From Enoplolaimus lenunculus (taxonomy: Eukaryota; Nematoda; Enoplea; Enoplida; Thoracostomopsidae), in contig JASANG010002906.1 of the NCBI GenBank assembly GCA_030248215.1, positions 1 through 64,000 on the forward strand: a stretch of DNA of 64,000 bases, given 5' to 3'. This document shows positions 1 through 11,700 of the stretch, one piece after another. The notes beneath the pieces were generated by a model. That model was not told the origin of the DNA. It ran no database searches and saw only the letters and a program-made list of their open reading frames with translations. A program made the translations under genes and the position numbers. Numbering within the stretch: the stretch's first letter is position 1; every line of letters begins with the position of its first letter.

Positions 1-2205
1 TGACATCTGTACAATTGGCTGCACAAATGTGCTACAACACTACATACGTTCCATTTTGGTTTGACTTAGCACTCAAATCTGTTTGCTAAAGTATGTAATG
101 GAAAAAAATAATAAAGCGAGTTGCTACAGCTGAGCTTCAGTTGCGTACGTACACTCGACAAAGGTATTTAACGACAGCTTCCAGGTGTCAACGGGATGTG
201 AAAAATACCGGAACCAGACATGAACAAAGTTTGCAGGAGCTGAAGCAGTAGATGAAACCAAATTGGGTGATTAAAGTAGCGTTTAATTCGGTAATTTTAG
301 CAAATATTTGTAACACTGTTTAGTTTTGGCGTATTTTAAGATATCCCGACAAGCAACTTCTAAAATTGTACCAAAACTTGAAGCCAGCCGCATTGAACGA
401 TGTAATAGTTGTGCAACTATGCAAAATTTTTGCTATCGAAATTGTCGGAACCTCCAAGGAGTTTCAGATTTGAAATTCGGGTCAAATATCCGAAAGCTTT
501 GGGCTCTTGGTGACTGTTATTGGCATTCAGACAAAAGTAGCTTGTCATAAACACAGCATTCAGTTCTTTAAAGTTGTCGAAAATTCGGTTACGGTGCAAA
601 TACGTCCGTTGCGGAAGACATCATCTTCTCTTACTCTGCCAGTTATGGATTCCTCGGTAGCAGTTAGGCTTCGTTTGAATTAAACGAAAAAATTTTACCT
701 TCATCCATAAATAGCTGTATTACTACAGGCAGGAGTGCAGCTATGGGGGTGTCTTTAAGGGTCATCACCCCTCCTGGGAATTTAGTGAAGGGTGTAGGCA
801 CTGTTTTCAGTTAGTAATACAAGACACCCTCGCGTCGAATTTTGATCACCATGTGACCCATTCAATTCCAAAATTTTGACTACGCTCATGGCTGTATGTT
901 AGATTAAGGTTCTGAAAAAACAACTAAGATACTACGTCTCGTTCGCTACGTCATAGTATAGGCTTCAGTTTGGGGTAATGGCACAACGTTAATTTCGTTT
1001 CTTAGGTCGCGTTTCTGAGACCGTCGTTAAATAAACTGACAGACTCCGGCAGTTGCCACCTTTTAAATTTATTTTCTTTTTGCCCAGAAGAAGAAGTAGA
1101 ACCTTATTGATGAAGTTTTCTATCTCAAACGTGTCTGCTGCGTATAAACGTGTCGTGTGTTTTTGGTTATTTTCTTATCAGAAATGTGGTATGTGTGTGT
1201 GTACGTGCCCCAAAAGAAATGGACTTACCATCGTTTTTGGGGCCGTACAATGGCGCTCTAGAAATTTTTGACCACGGGTCGCGCGATATACGCCAGCGGA
1301 TACCAATCCGCAAACGAAGAAGCAAGCATAAATCCAAACGCAATTTTAGTACTTAATCTTATATACAAAATTTAGTTTTTGATCTATGTTTGGAGGGCAT
1401 GTCCTGCCTGGGGGTAGGACCCGCTATATCCACTGAAGAGGTTTCCGACCCGGTAAACTGTGGACACAACCTAAGGATCTGGAGTTTAAAAGAGTTTTGC
1501 GGCGGTAGTTTTCTGTATTACCGGTAGCGACCAATTTTAGATTTGGTCGATAACACTCAATCGATTTTATAAGACCAAATTTAGGGAAAAAAGCACATAG
1601 TTTAGGCAATTTTGTAGCAGTCACAGTGAAAGGTTGTGTGAACAATGTTGGCTGTTGACATTGGGTATCCGGTGAGTATGCAAAGGGGATGAGCGGTAGA
1701 TTACCTTTTAATAATATTAAGAGGCGTCAAAAAATAAAGACACTAACGTGCATTTAGAATACCTTGGTCCAAGAGTTTGAAAATATTTCTAGCTCGCTAC
1801 GCTAATTTGCTCATACACACGCGAAATAAAATATTGGCTACGATCTGAAGTTTGTAAACGTTTTGCTGTGGTTGAGAAGATGAAATGAGTTTTAGAAACC
1901 GGATTCTTATTTTCATACGTTTGAATAAGTTTGAGTTGAATTTTTGAATTTTAGTTCAAATTTGTATCAAAATACTACCTCTTGTTTTCTATAATAACTG
2001 ATACGTTTCGGTTGAAACATATGGTTTTAACCAATGATACCTTCTTATGTCCAGCTCCCACTCAAGTGTAGAAAATCATACAGTTGACAACTGTGGAAGA
2101 ATCAACGAAAAAACTGATGCCAAATTTCGAATCTCACTGTTTTTGCTGGTTCGTATGTTACAATAAATTATAATATGACTGACAACTAAAGATGATAGAT
2201 GCAAC
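1..2205. other. Gene-free flank
   Basis: I see no exon with paired splice sites and no open frame with convincing composition here. The stretch is AT-rich unique-looking DNA with a few fragments of dispersed families, for example the 'agaagcaagcataaatccaaacgcaat' type motif near 1320 that recurs throughout the window next to 'gagcgagaagccaaacgc'. Short frames near 326-600 and 1050-1650 have no supporting features. Confidence 0.5.
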
Positions 2206-3158
2206 GGCCAATGTTACTTTAAGGGGTGTAACAGTAGATTAATCATATTCCTAAGCCTAAGCCTAAGCCTAAGCGTTGCAAAACGGCCAATGTTACTTTA
2301 AGGGGTGTAACAGTAGATTAATCATATTCCTAAGCCTAAGCCTAAGCCTAAGCGTTGCAAAACGGCCAATGTTACTTTATGGGGTGTAACAGTAGATTAA
2401 TCATATTCCTAAGCCTAAGCCTAAGCCTAAGCGTTGCAAAACGGCCAATGTTACTTTAAGGGGTGTAACAGTAGATTAATCATATTCCTAAGCCTAAGCC
2501 TAAGCCTAAGCGTTGCAAAACGGCCAATGTTACTTTAAGGAATGTAACAGTAGATTAATCATATTCCTAAGCCTAAGCCTAAGCCTAAGCGTTGCAAAAA
2601 TACGTTGATAAGCCTAAGCCTAAGCCTAAGCGTTGCAAAAATACGTTGATAAGCCTAAGCCTAAGCCTAAGCCAAAGCGTTGCAAAAATACGTTGATAAG
2701 CCTAAGCCTAAGCCTAAGCCTAAGCGTTGCAAAAATACGTTGATAAACCTAAGCCTAAGCCTAAGCGTTGCAAACATACGTTGATAAGCCTAAGCCTAAG
2801 CCTAAGCGTTGCAAAAATACGTTGATAAGCCTAAGCCTAAGCCTAAGCGTTGCAAAAATACGTTGATAAGCCTAAGCCTAAGCCTAAGCCTAAGCGTTAC
2901 AAAAATACGTTGATAAGCCTAAGCCTAAGCCTAAGCGTTGCAAACATACGTTGATAAGCCTAAGCCTAAGCCTAAGCCTAAGCGTTGCAAAAATACGTTT
3001 ATAAGCCTAAGCCTAAGCCTAAGCCTAAGCGTTGCAAAAATACGTTGATAACCCTAAGCCTAAGCCTAAGCCTAAGCAAAAAATTGTAATCTAAAATCTA
3101 ACCGCATTCTTTTATAGACCCACCAGAAACCTTTAAGCCCCTTAAAGTAACATGGGCC
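2206..3158 (+). repeat. TIR-bounded element with internal TTAGGC-type tandem array
   Basis: The array opens with five head-to-tail units of 79 bp starting at 2206, 2285, 2364, 2443 and 2522. It continues to about 3080 with 11 or so shorter units of 41-47 bp, each made of three or four GCCTAA hexamers plus a GTTGCAAAAATACGTTGAT spacer. The first 21 bases (GGCCAATGTTACTTTAAGGG plus G) recur in inverse at 3138-3158 with one mismatch, so the whole looks like one inverted-repeat element whose left end was tandemly multiplied. GCCTAA is the nematode telomere hexamer read on the C-rich strand. The position between ordinary sequences makes this interstitial rather than a chromosome end. Confidence 0.85.
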
Positions 3159-5283
3159 GATGCTACACACATTTGAGAAGGAGGAATAGAACAGCTAAAT
3201 GTTGTTTCAACTGCGCAAAATATTCAATGTCGCAACAATACATTTTCAATAAAAACAATGTTATATTTGCTGAACAACTTCTACAAACGACCTTTAATCT
3301 CGAGTTTCTCTCAAGCAAATTACAAATTGAGTGGAACTTCTGTGTTCAGGGGCGTAGTAAAAGATGGGGCACCGGGGTGCCCTTGGAATTTCAAGCCAAA
3401 CCTTTGTGTATTCAGATTTAATGCTATCATCAGTGTCGGAGCAGACAGGAGTACGGGATCTCCCGAACTCACGAGCGAGGCGAGCGATAAGCCAGGCGCA
3501 TTTTAAAACTTTGGCGGTTTTTGTTTCAACCGGTTAGGGTGGGGGCCCTTTAGGGGTGGGTGGGGCCATCGAAATGGAAGTATGACGGTGGCTGCTCCTG
3601 TCCTGGAAATAGCGCGTTTGGATTGTCGTTGACTTTGCTGATGAGGATGGTTCCCCTCGTGTTTTGGTTCCATTGCTGCAGTCCTGTTTGTGTTGTTTTT
3701 CTCCGTTTTAAGCTGTGAATCATATATAAAACGTCTTCAGTCGCCAATTAGTCGGAATTAACTGAAATTGTGCGTTGTCTTTTGAAGAGTAGAAAAATAA
3801 GTAGAAGTCAGTTTAAGCTGTTTATTTTGTAATTTTGCAACTTTTTTCATAGCCCTGAATCATTTGAATCAATCGCTTCGCCACGGGTTGCACTGGGGGA
3901 CGTACCATCCAAATTTTGCGTGTGCCTCCCCCAAATAGGCTCGCTCGGTCTAAAAGTAAACCGTCTTGTATTGCAATTGTAGGGGCTCCCAAAATTATTT
4001 GGTAGCCCTTCCCCCCACAAATAGAATTTTCGGCTTACACCCCTTATTTGAATGGGTCTTTGGCAACGATATAGATCACTCGCTTTTCGCCAGGTAATAA
4101 CTTGCTTAAACTTAAGACCGATTGTCCAAGTTGTGTGGCGATTTTGACATAAGTAGCTGTTTTACTTCGCTTGTTTGAAAACCTATTACTAACTGGTATG
4201 ATGTGCTAGCGGACCAATTACAAAGCTGCCCTTTAGGTTCTGGACACATTTCAGAATACCGGCGAATATTTTCAGCTGTGTAGCACCTAAGGCTGTCTTG
4301 GTGATTAGTCTGCAAGCTTTTGAACAAGTGGTCGTAAAGTTATAAACTTTGGCATATCTCGCACAAACAGCATACATACTGATCTGCGAATTTTTGAAAT
4401 TGTAATGCGCCATAGTTTGCCGTATTTGAATAATTATTACTACCAACAGCGAGTAATAATGACAAGGTTATGTGTTCGGCCGACCCCCTTGTTTAGAGGC
4501 GGGTCGCTATCATGTGAACACCCCTAACTGTAACTATAAATGGGTCATGTTTGATGTCGCATACATAAAATGTCATGGTGCGCACCGGTTGTAACCCCCC
4601 TCTAAATAAAGAGTGGCTAAGCCAAAAACGCAACACGTGCCGGATTCATTCTTTTCTACACATAATATGCCCAGTTGCACACTCTTGTTAAATAGAGATT
4701 GTCCACTCCTAGTGATATGTGCTACACGTTTTTGACAGTATCACGCCTGCTGTTATCATAACGGAAAGTCCTCAATGTAAAGGTTGCGCTTTTCAATTTC
4801 AACTGTTTCTTTCAACCTTTTATGTTGAACGGTTAACTGGGAACTTTTTAAGATTTTAACTATTAAACTACTTTACTTACTATGATAGCGTTTACGGCGT
4901 TTATTAATATTTAGATATGTGTAACAAAGCTCTTTCTGCAACTGCAAGTTGGACTAAAAGGTTCAGAGTTAAACGAACGATAATTTTGATTGAGAACATA
5001 AAGGCGAGTTCAAATGGCAAAATGTTGCGGGTTTCAACTGCCTTTGTTTAGCCATATTCACACGTGCAAGTTTTTCTGTTACAGATTCTGGTGAATTATG
5101 AGCAGTTTGGTGGTCATGAGGGGGCACAGATTTTGTCTACTTGAATGCCGTAAGGCGCCATATGGCATTATTCGGTGAAGCACATGAATTGCAGCATGGC
5201 ACCACGAAACAATTTGTAAACTGACAATTTTGTCTTCAACAGAGAATTTAACAATTCTCTGTTCCGTTTAACGCACTAGCAGA

Positions 5284-5446
5284 TCCCGTAGCCAGGTTAC
5301 CTTGCTGCAGGGGGCCTAAAAACTTTCACGAAGGACACACAATAGTATTCAACGACTTACAAACAATGTTGAAAAAAATTTTAGGGGGGCCAAAATGTGT
5401 CCAGGAGGGCTGAGCCCTCACTGTTCCCCCCCTTGGCCACGGACCT
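5284..5446. repeat. GTAGCCAG foldback MITE (family C), copy 1
   Basis: A short, almost wholly palindromic element: the left arm reads 'cccgtagccag..accttgct' and the right arm mirrors it ('..ccttggccacgg'). The centre includes the motif 'acttacaaacaatgttgaaaa'. At least nine relatives occur in the window. Confidence 0.7.
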
Positions 5447-5701
5447 GCGCAAGAGGCAGCAGATGTTCCAGATGAACCATTGGCATTAATTCAAAAAGGA
5501 ATGAAAGTTTTTACAAGACGCATAAAACGGCTTGGCTTCGAAAATAAACACAAAATCAAATTCCATTCAGTTGAATGATGATTCATAACGATCTAAAACC
5601 TGGAATATCGTTGTAAAATCATGAAATTTTATTTGAAGCAATTTGTTGAAATATGGCATATGATGTGTATAGTTTTGTTCTTTTACAAACTAGTGGTGGC
5701 T

Positions 5702-5914
5702 CATGTATAGAACAGGGCCGGAACAATAGTATAAGCATATTACTAAGCCTAAGCCTAAGCCTAAGCCTAAGCGTATGGATGAGCCTATTCCTAAGCCTAA
5801 GCCTAAGCCTAAGTCTAAACCTAAGCCTAAGCCTAAGCAAAAAAATTAGTCTAAAGCTTAAACGGACTCTAGTATAGCCCCTCCGGAAAACGATCCGGCT
5901 CTGTTCTATACATG
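5702..5914 (+). mobile_element. TTAGGC-core MITE (family T)
   Basis: The ends are exact inverse copies over the outer 14 bases (CATGTATAGAACAG on both sides), followed by a GG.CCGG motif. Between them lie two blocks of GCCTAA hexamers and the family's 'AAAATTAGTCTAAAGCTTAA' stretch. There is no coding capacity. The family occurs in both orientations in the window, at roughly 12300, 19108, 19305, 20069, 36832, 40602, 48401, 55803 and 62270. The outer sequence recalls hAT ends (CAGGGGCGGA), but I see no convincing 8-bp target duplication, so the superfamily is left open. Confidence 0.8.
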
Positions 5915-6368
5915 GACCCCAAGTGGCTCCAGAAATATTTGACGAGTGGGCCTGGTCCCACGTGATATATTACAACGAAAACACTTGGCGAGTGAAAACA
6001 TAGACACCCAATTGTAAAACTAAATCTTAATACAAAACATTGGTTTTAATCCCGGTCGGAGGCTCATGGCGTTTGGTGAGCAACTTTTAGATTTGCTTGC
6101 GCCGCAAATTAATAGCTGTGTAGTGTTTCCGGCGCGAAAAGCGTTTATGTGGCCAAATTTTTAAATTTTAATTTGAAATGCAACCATATACGATGACTTA
6201 AACTTAGAGGTTACTGAATCTTGACCGATGGTTTGGATTAACGTAAAAATGTGTACCTGCGAGTTTCAAACGTTATATGAACTTTTGAACCAGTTAATGA
6301 GTTAATAACACAAACTTTTTCAATCCTTATTTAATGATATTGCTTTGCCAGAATTTTAACGTCTTCAC

Positions 6369-6532
6369 GCCAGTAGCCAGCGCACCTAACTAGAGGGGCT
6401 AAACATTTTTCAGAAAGGGCATACAAACGTTTCCGTTGCTTTGCAAGCAGGGTTGAAAACTTTATAAAGGGGCCACAATTTCTCCAGCCCGGGGCTGAGC
6501 GCTTCCTGCCCCCACTGTTGGCTACGCACCCG
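6369..6532. repeat. GTAGCCAG foldback MITE (family C), copy 2
   Basis: Diverged copy with the arms 'ccagtagccagcgcacct' and 'ttggctacgcacccg', and the shared interior 'ttgctttgcaagcagggttgaaaac'. Confidence 0.65.
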
Positions 6533-7981
6533 AACGTCATATATTTTCAGTGTCACTGCAGCCAAGAGAAGGGACTCGGCGGCTCGTCCTATGTTTATAA
6601 TGTCAGATACTTTTGCGTACAATGGCAAATTTTATAAAAACTAGTAATGTCACTATTTAACAAATTACAAAAATTGCAATTTGTATCTCGTTCGCTTTGT
6701 TCGCGAGGGTTTTTTTCCACCATCATATATCGTGCCCTAGCGACCGTGACCCCAGTGGCTTAATCAGCTGCATCACCGACGTTTATTATTATTCTCAACC
6801 CGTGTAAAAACGTTACAGATGCTAGACGCAGTATAGTGTATTGCTTCAATTCAAAGCAGCGTTAAAAGAATTCTCAGAGTTATTTTTTCAACTTACGTGA
6901 AAATGCTTTAAACACCATTAATAGATTCAGCTTTGAATCTATTTCACAAGACCTAATTACATATTCGAAACGATGTTACGTTATTGTAGACACATTAATA
7001 TTACCATATTTGTGTAACTTTTGCCATACTCGGATTCGTATGCACTGTGGTGTTTTGGCAAAAATATGCTCAAATAGAAAGATACTTTATGGCATATTTT
7101 TTCAAGGCCTACAATGCAGGGGGGAGATGAAATAGCGACAGCCACCCCCTCCGGCAGTAAACAAATCGAAACAGTCAAAATATAACGCCATTCGCAAAAT
7201 AAACTCAGAACCCCTTTTTTATCACAGATCACCTTTGTGGTTGACCGATTTAGAATATTTTCTTAGAAGAATTGTAAGGTAGGGACCTTATCATTTTATC
7301 ACAAAATATTTGCTGACGAATGGCGTGCGCCCAACACCGCCCCGTTATGGATGCGCTTGTGGTTGTGCTGTAAAATATATATGTCACACGTAAAACCGGT
7401 GAAGAAGACACGTTTCAACCACAAAGGTTACCGTAACAATCATAGCTGAATTTAAATTACTCAAAGAATGATTATTTTATTTCGTATTTGGGGTATTGTA
7501 TGCTAATAAGCTTTATGAATCGCTCAAGAAAATAAACAGGCTTGAAATGAACGCGGGTGGGATTACTAACTTTGTTGTCCACTCATATTGGTGAATTTGT
7601 GTGGAACCCCTGATATGCTAGGCACGGCGCATTCTAATGCCATGGTCCACGCGTAGTTGCTGTCCCGGTATTCGTACTTATACGAGTTTTGAAATTAGGT
7701 TAAAAAGCAAAGTTACGTTTGCCAGTACTCGGTCCGCTGTCAGGTTTAAGCCGCACTGGTATCCATAGTACAATTTTCATTAACTGGTTCATGTGGTATT
7801 GCTTAACTCAGAATGCATATTAATTTTTGGTTAAAGAATTCTTTGTATGTTGCTATTAATTATAGAATTCTCATATGAGCTTTTAGGCGGTTGCGAAGCT
7901 AACACTTGACGGGTGAGGCCGATCGACATTTAGTAGTGAAAAAAGCTGGCGGATGAATCGAACGAGAAACCAAACGTAATT

Positions 7982-8252
7982 TTAACCCCTTCTCACATTG
8001 AGTTGCCTATAGACAACATAGCGCAGTGCATATACGTTAAATAATATATATCGCACCGTGTTTAACAATTGCAACACCAATACATAGTAATAAATCACCA
8101 CGAGACGTGAGAGCCCCCTCGGGCTCGAGCGTCAAGCTCCTATAGCTGAGTGGTGATGGCAAACGCCTCCCACTCAAGTCACTGGAGTTCGAATCCTAGC
8201 ATAAAAGTAGGTCTAACGGAAAATAGAAAATATTCATGTGAGAAAGGGTTAA
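7982..8252 (+). mobile_element. TTAA-bounded MITE with tRNA-like boxes (family P), copy 1
   Basis: The element starts TTAACCCCTTCTCACAT and ends in the inverse ATGTGAGAAAGGGTTAA, giving 17-bp ends with one mismatch inside TTAA borders, as in piggyBac-type elements. It is 271 bp long. The interior contains TAGCTGAGTGG (fits the Pol III A-box consensus) and, about 40 bases on, AGTTCGAATCC (fits the B box). It lies immediately upstream of the receptor gene's first exon. Relatives are at 58755-58943 and 61764-62033. Confidence 0.85.
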
Positions 8253-8508
8253 TACTAAAAATATTAACTAAACATTTTGGTGTTCGTTTTTCTTGGAGCA
8301 GAGGTGTAGTCCTGGCTGTTCGCTTTTGGATGTGTCAGTGTTTATCGCCAAGTTTTGTTGATATTCCAACACGAAATGTGGAATTCACTCTGTGTGAATA
8401 CTTTTCATTTGTAACCAATTTTGCCGTCAATTTTAGCAACACAATTAATAAAAATAATGAAAAATTTAAAAATATATTGGCTAAATTGCTGAAAACAGCA
8501 AACAAACT

Positions 8509-8752
8509 ATGATCCGTACCGTTTTTCGACCGCGTGGTCTGCCTGACTTTCCCTCTGGAGCATCGTTTTTACTCATCAGCTTTGAGTCTTTCTTGTTTCA
8601 TCTTCCAATCGTTCTTGTAATGTTTGTGAGTTCAACGCAGTCACAGATTCAGTATCAAAATGCAGCCGGAAGAACGGAACCATTTCAATTGCTCAAACAG
8701 TGCGATCCTCTTCAAACTGCCATGCTGTCTCAAGATATTAATTGTGACGCTT
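8509..8752 (+). CDS. Receptor exon 1: start codon and signal peptide
   Basis: ATG at 8509 (A at -3) opens a frame with a basic start and a hydrophobic stretch (FLFHLPIVLVMFVSS, about residues 28-42) typical of a secretion signal, then QSQIQYQNAAGRTEP and two cysteines. The exon ends at GACGCTT|GTAAGT in phase 1, which matches the next exon exactly. A frame that runs in from 8150 begins inside a MITE and stops just before this ATG, so it is not part of the protein. Confidence 0.75.
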
Positions 8753-11700
8753 GTAAGTTTTTTAGATACGACGGCAATGGGACATAGGCAGATCAGATGG
8801 GGCCTCAGAATGCTGACCCTGCATGGAAAATTAGTCATACTGAAATTTGGAGCGGCAAGCAATCGTAGGCACGGCACGGCCTTGGGAAAACTAGTCATAG
8901 GGAAATTTTGCCTAGGAAGTCCATCACGTTAAACATCCCTAAATATGGTTTTGGGGCGGGCAAATCCTATGCACAGCCCGGCTTTGGGGAAACTAATACT
9001 GAAATTTTGCCTAAGAAGTCCATCACGTTAAACATCCCTAAATATGGTTTTGGGGCGGGCAAATCCTATGCACAGCCCGGCTTTGGGGAAACTAATACTG
9101 AAATTTTGCCTAAGAAGTCCATCACGTTAAACATCCCTTAATATGGTTTTGGGGGCGTGCAGGCAATCCACGCCTCGGCGTTGTGCTAGTGTAATATGCT
9201 TAAATATTTGTCAATCCATTTCGCAAACTTAAACTTAATTTTTAAAGTGGCTACGATGATTTTATGAGCTGTTTTTTTAATTTCACGTATTTTAATAGTT
9301 TAATGTCATTCGTCATCGTTTGGCACAGTACGTCACTGTCGCCGTACGTCACCGTACGTCACTGTACGAAGTCAAAACCAAAACTGGCATCTGACGTCAT
9401 GCGGCTATTCGCGTACGATGCCGTACGGTAACAAACAGAGACAAATGGCGCCACACGACAAGTATACCACACCCTTACTAGTGCGAATTTCTTTAATGTG
9501 GTTTTTCCCCAGAGCGAAAATCTTGACTACGCCCCTTATAGAGAGCGATGTTTTTGTATCGTTTGTAAGGAAACAAAAATACGTTACGTATTCAATCCTG
9601 TTTAGGGTGGTGCAATACTTGTCGTGCGGCAACGGTCCGACGCCGTCCGTCACTTTCCGTCTGCGTACGGTATCGTACGTCACTATTTCACGTACGATAC
9701 CGCACGGTGACGGACGGCGTCGGACGTCATCAATCCTATAACGACACAGTTTGTTGTTGGCGTTTCCTCCGTCGAAGCGTTGCTATTGACGGCAGCCATC
9801 GAGCTGGCCGCTAAGTTGCAGTTTTCCAGTAAGTGAAATGTAACTTTACGAATTTTGTCTGTATTTGTGATTTATTTCAGCCAGCTTACAACCGACATGT
9901 CGGGACTACTATTTTTCTGGTTTTTCGGAAAAATCCGGCGTCTACTGGATCAACCCTCTTGGAGATGTAAAAACGCCGTTCAAAGTAGAATGTGACATGT
10001 CTTCCGAAGCTCAAGGGGTCACAAAATTGTACCCCCGCGATCTAAGGTTATCAGCTGGAAACGGAATTGTCCTCAAAGGCTACAGCGCTGGTGGCACTCG
10101 TACGGATAGTAGCTTGGACTGGGTTGCGTATCGCATTTTGTATATGTAAGATTTAAGCCTTGTTCACACGCCCAAGTTTTTGCTTCGAGAACTGCAGCTG
10201 CAACTTGCACTTGCAAGTTTTGTCCAAAATCCCGTTCGAAAACTTTGCAGCTGCAAATAATTCATTAAAAATCGAAGCTAGGAATTTAGTTCACATGTGT
10301 GAATAACCGTGCAAGTCCAATGTATTTATTGCATCCATTTTCTCATTGGCTGATGCAAATGCAAGTTCTGCGTGCAATTTGCAGCTGCAAGTTCTCGCAG
10401 CAAAAACTTACACGTGTGAATAGGGCTTTATACTGAAATTATGCTTTCAAATAGTTTTAAAATACGTTGTTGAAAAAACTAATGACAATGGTTACTGCTT
10501 TTATTTTAAAGCGTATCCTTACTTATTAGTTCTTACTTTTGTGATATTTTGTAACTGCGTTTAGGACGGGTTCATCAAAATCGTTGTTTACCTGTTAATA
10601 CCGGATAGGGTTAACTTAGTTAAATATTATACTCGCTAAGGCTATCTGCTATATATACAACTCTTGTTTTGATGAACCTTAAGGAGTTGTCCTGCTGCAA
10701 AACTTTTTTGTTGCCTCCAGCGCCTATATTCTCAAACGCGTATAGCACCTATCACCTGTTGGCAATAGGTCTCTGATATCTTTGGACCGGGGAAATTTTT
10801 CGTTTCAAAATTTAGCACATTTTTGTATCTGATGTATCACTATTTTTGAGTCACTTTCGAGATCTTATGTGTTAGTTCGCCAGTTTCAAAACCTATCGTT
10901 CGCTGATGACAGGTGCTAGGTATCCTGTGGAGAGGCCAAATAAATATCAGTCTCCCCCTCTTATTCGGGTCACTACAGTACTCTATAAATAGCAGCTTCC
11001 ACGTATTTTTTCAATTTTCAAATATAAGTTTTTTCGAAAATACATAGAGTTAATTTAATACCAGATTTGAAACAAAACCAAGTGCTTATTTTCTAAACTA
11101 CCGCAAAATGTTTAGCAGTTTGTAAGCATAGATTTTAAAGTTTTTTAAAATTCAGAAGCTAATTTCTATTTTAGACCGGGTCCTAATTCAGCTGCCAGTA
11201 TGGAATTACTGCTTCGTTCTTCAAAGCGATGCCGACAACAAATTTGGGTGACATGTGTCGGAACGCACAAACAACCTTCAAGTGCTCTCAAGTATGCAAC
11301 CGTTAGTTGGATATCTGTACTGTCTATGTCCTGTTACAAACATGTAAGGCATGAGGGACTTTACCATTTTATCACAAAAAATTTTTTGACGTTGGCGTAT
11401 GCTCGACCCCCGGTGCCTCTGGATCCGCTAGCGAATGCTGCAGCTTTGAATGTGAAAGTTGAGGTACTGCCGGTGTCTGATGCTATAATTACATATGAAT
11501 AAATTTAGATTATCCAATCAACATGGAGTACCCGCCCTAAAATGGGGAATCGTGTCACTTGTAAACGCAACGCGCGCTGGTACATTTTTACCAATCTAAA
11601 ATTGATTAATTTAAACGATTATTTTGTGGGTTTTCACCGTCATTTTAGTTTCGGAACATCAGACGTTGTGCGAACATTTGACGATAAAGATTTATCATTT

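Larger units (their letters stand above)
3159..8508. other. Upstream region of the receptor gene: MITE fragments, no gene seen
   Basis: No supported exon was found. It contains a half copy of the GTACATTCT family (about 4462-4735), a degenerate half of the 'AGCACCTAT' inverted-repeat family (about 4137-4330), a piece of the CACGTGCAAGTT family (5048-5085), two GTAGCCAG foldbacks (5284-5446 and 6369-6532), one TTAGGC-core MITE (5702-5914), a right-end fragment of the CAGNGGCGGATCCA family (about 7268-7352) and a TTAA-bounded MITE (7982-8252). A minus-strand frame at 3550-3747 is slightly GC-richer but has no second line of support. Confidence 0.5.

Noticed and set aside
2206-3158. Chromosome end or CRISPR-like array
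   Set aside because: The TTAGGC-type units are degenerate, interrupted by spacers that are themselves repeated, and flanked on both sides by ordinary sequence and inverted ends. The spacers are identical rather than unique.
3550-3747. Minus-strand small gene
   Set aside because: Somewhat coding-like composition in two overlapping frames, but it runs into a dispersed repeat and no partner exon was found.
8150-8512. 120-codon plus-strand frame
   Set aside because: It begins inside the TTAA-bounded MITE and overlaps the true receptor start in another frame; no independent support.
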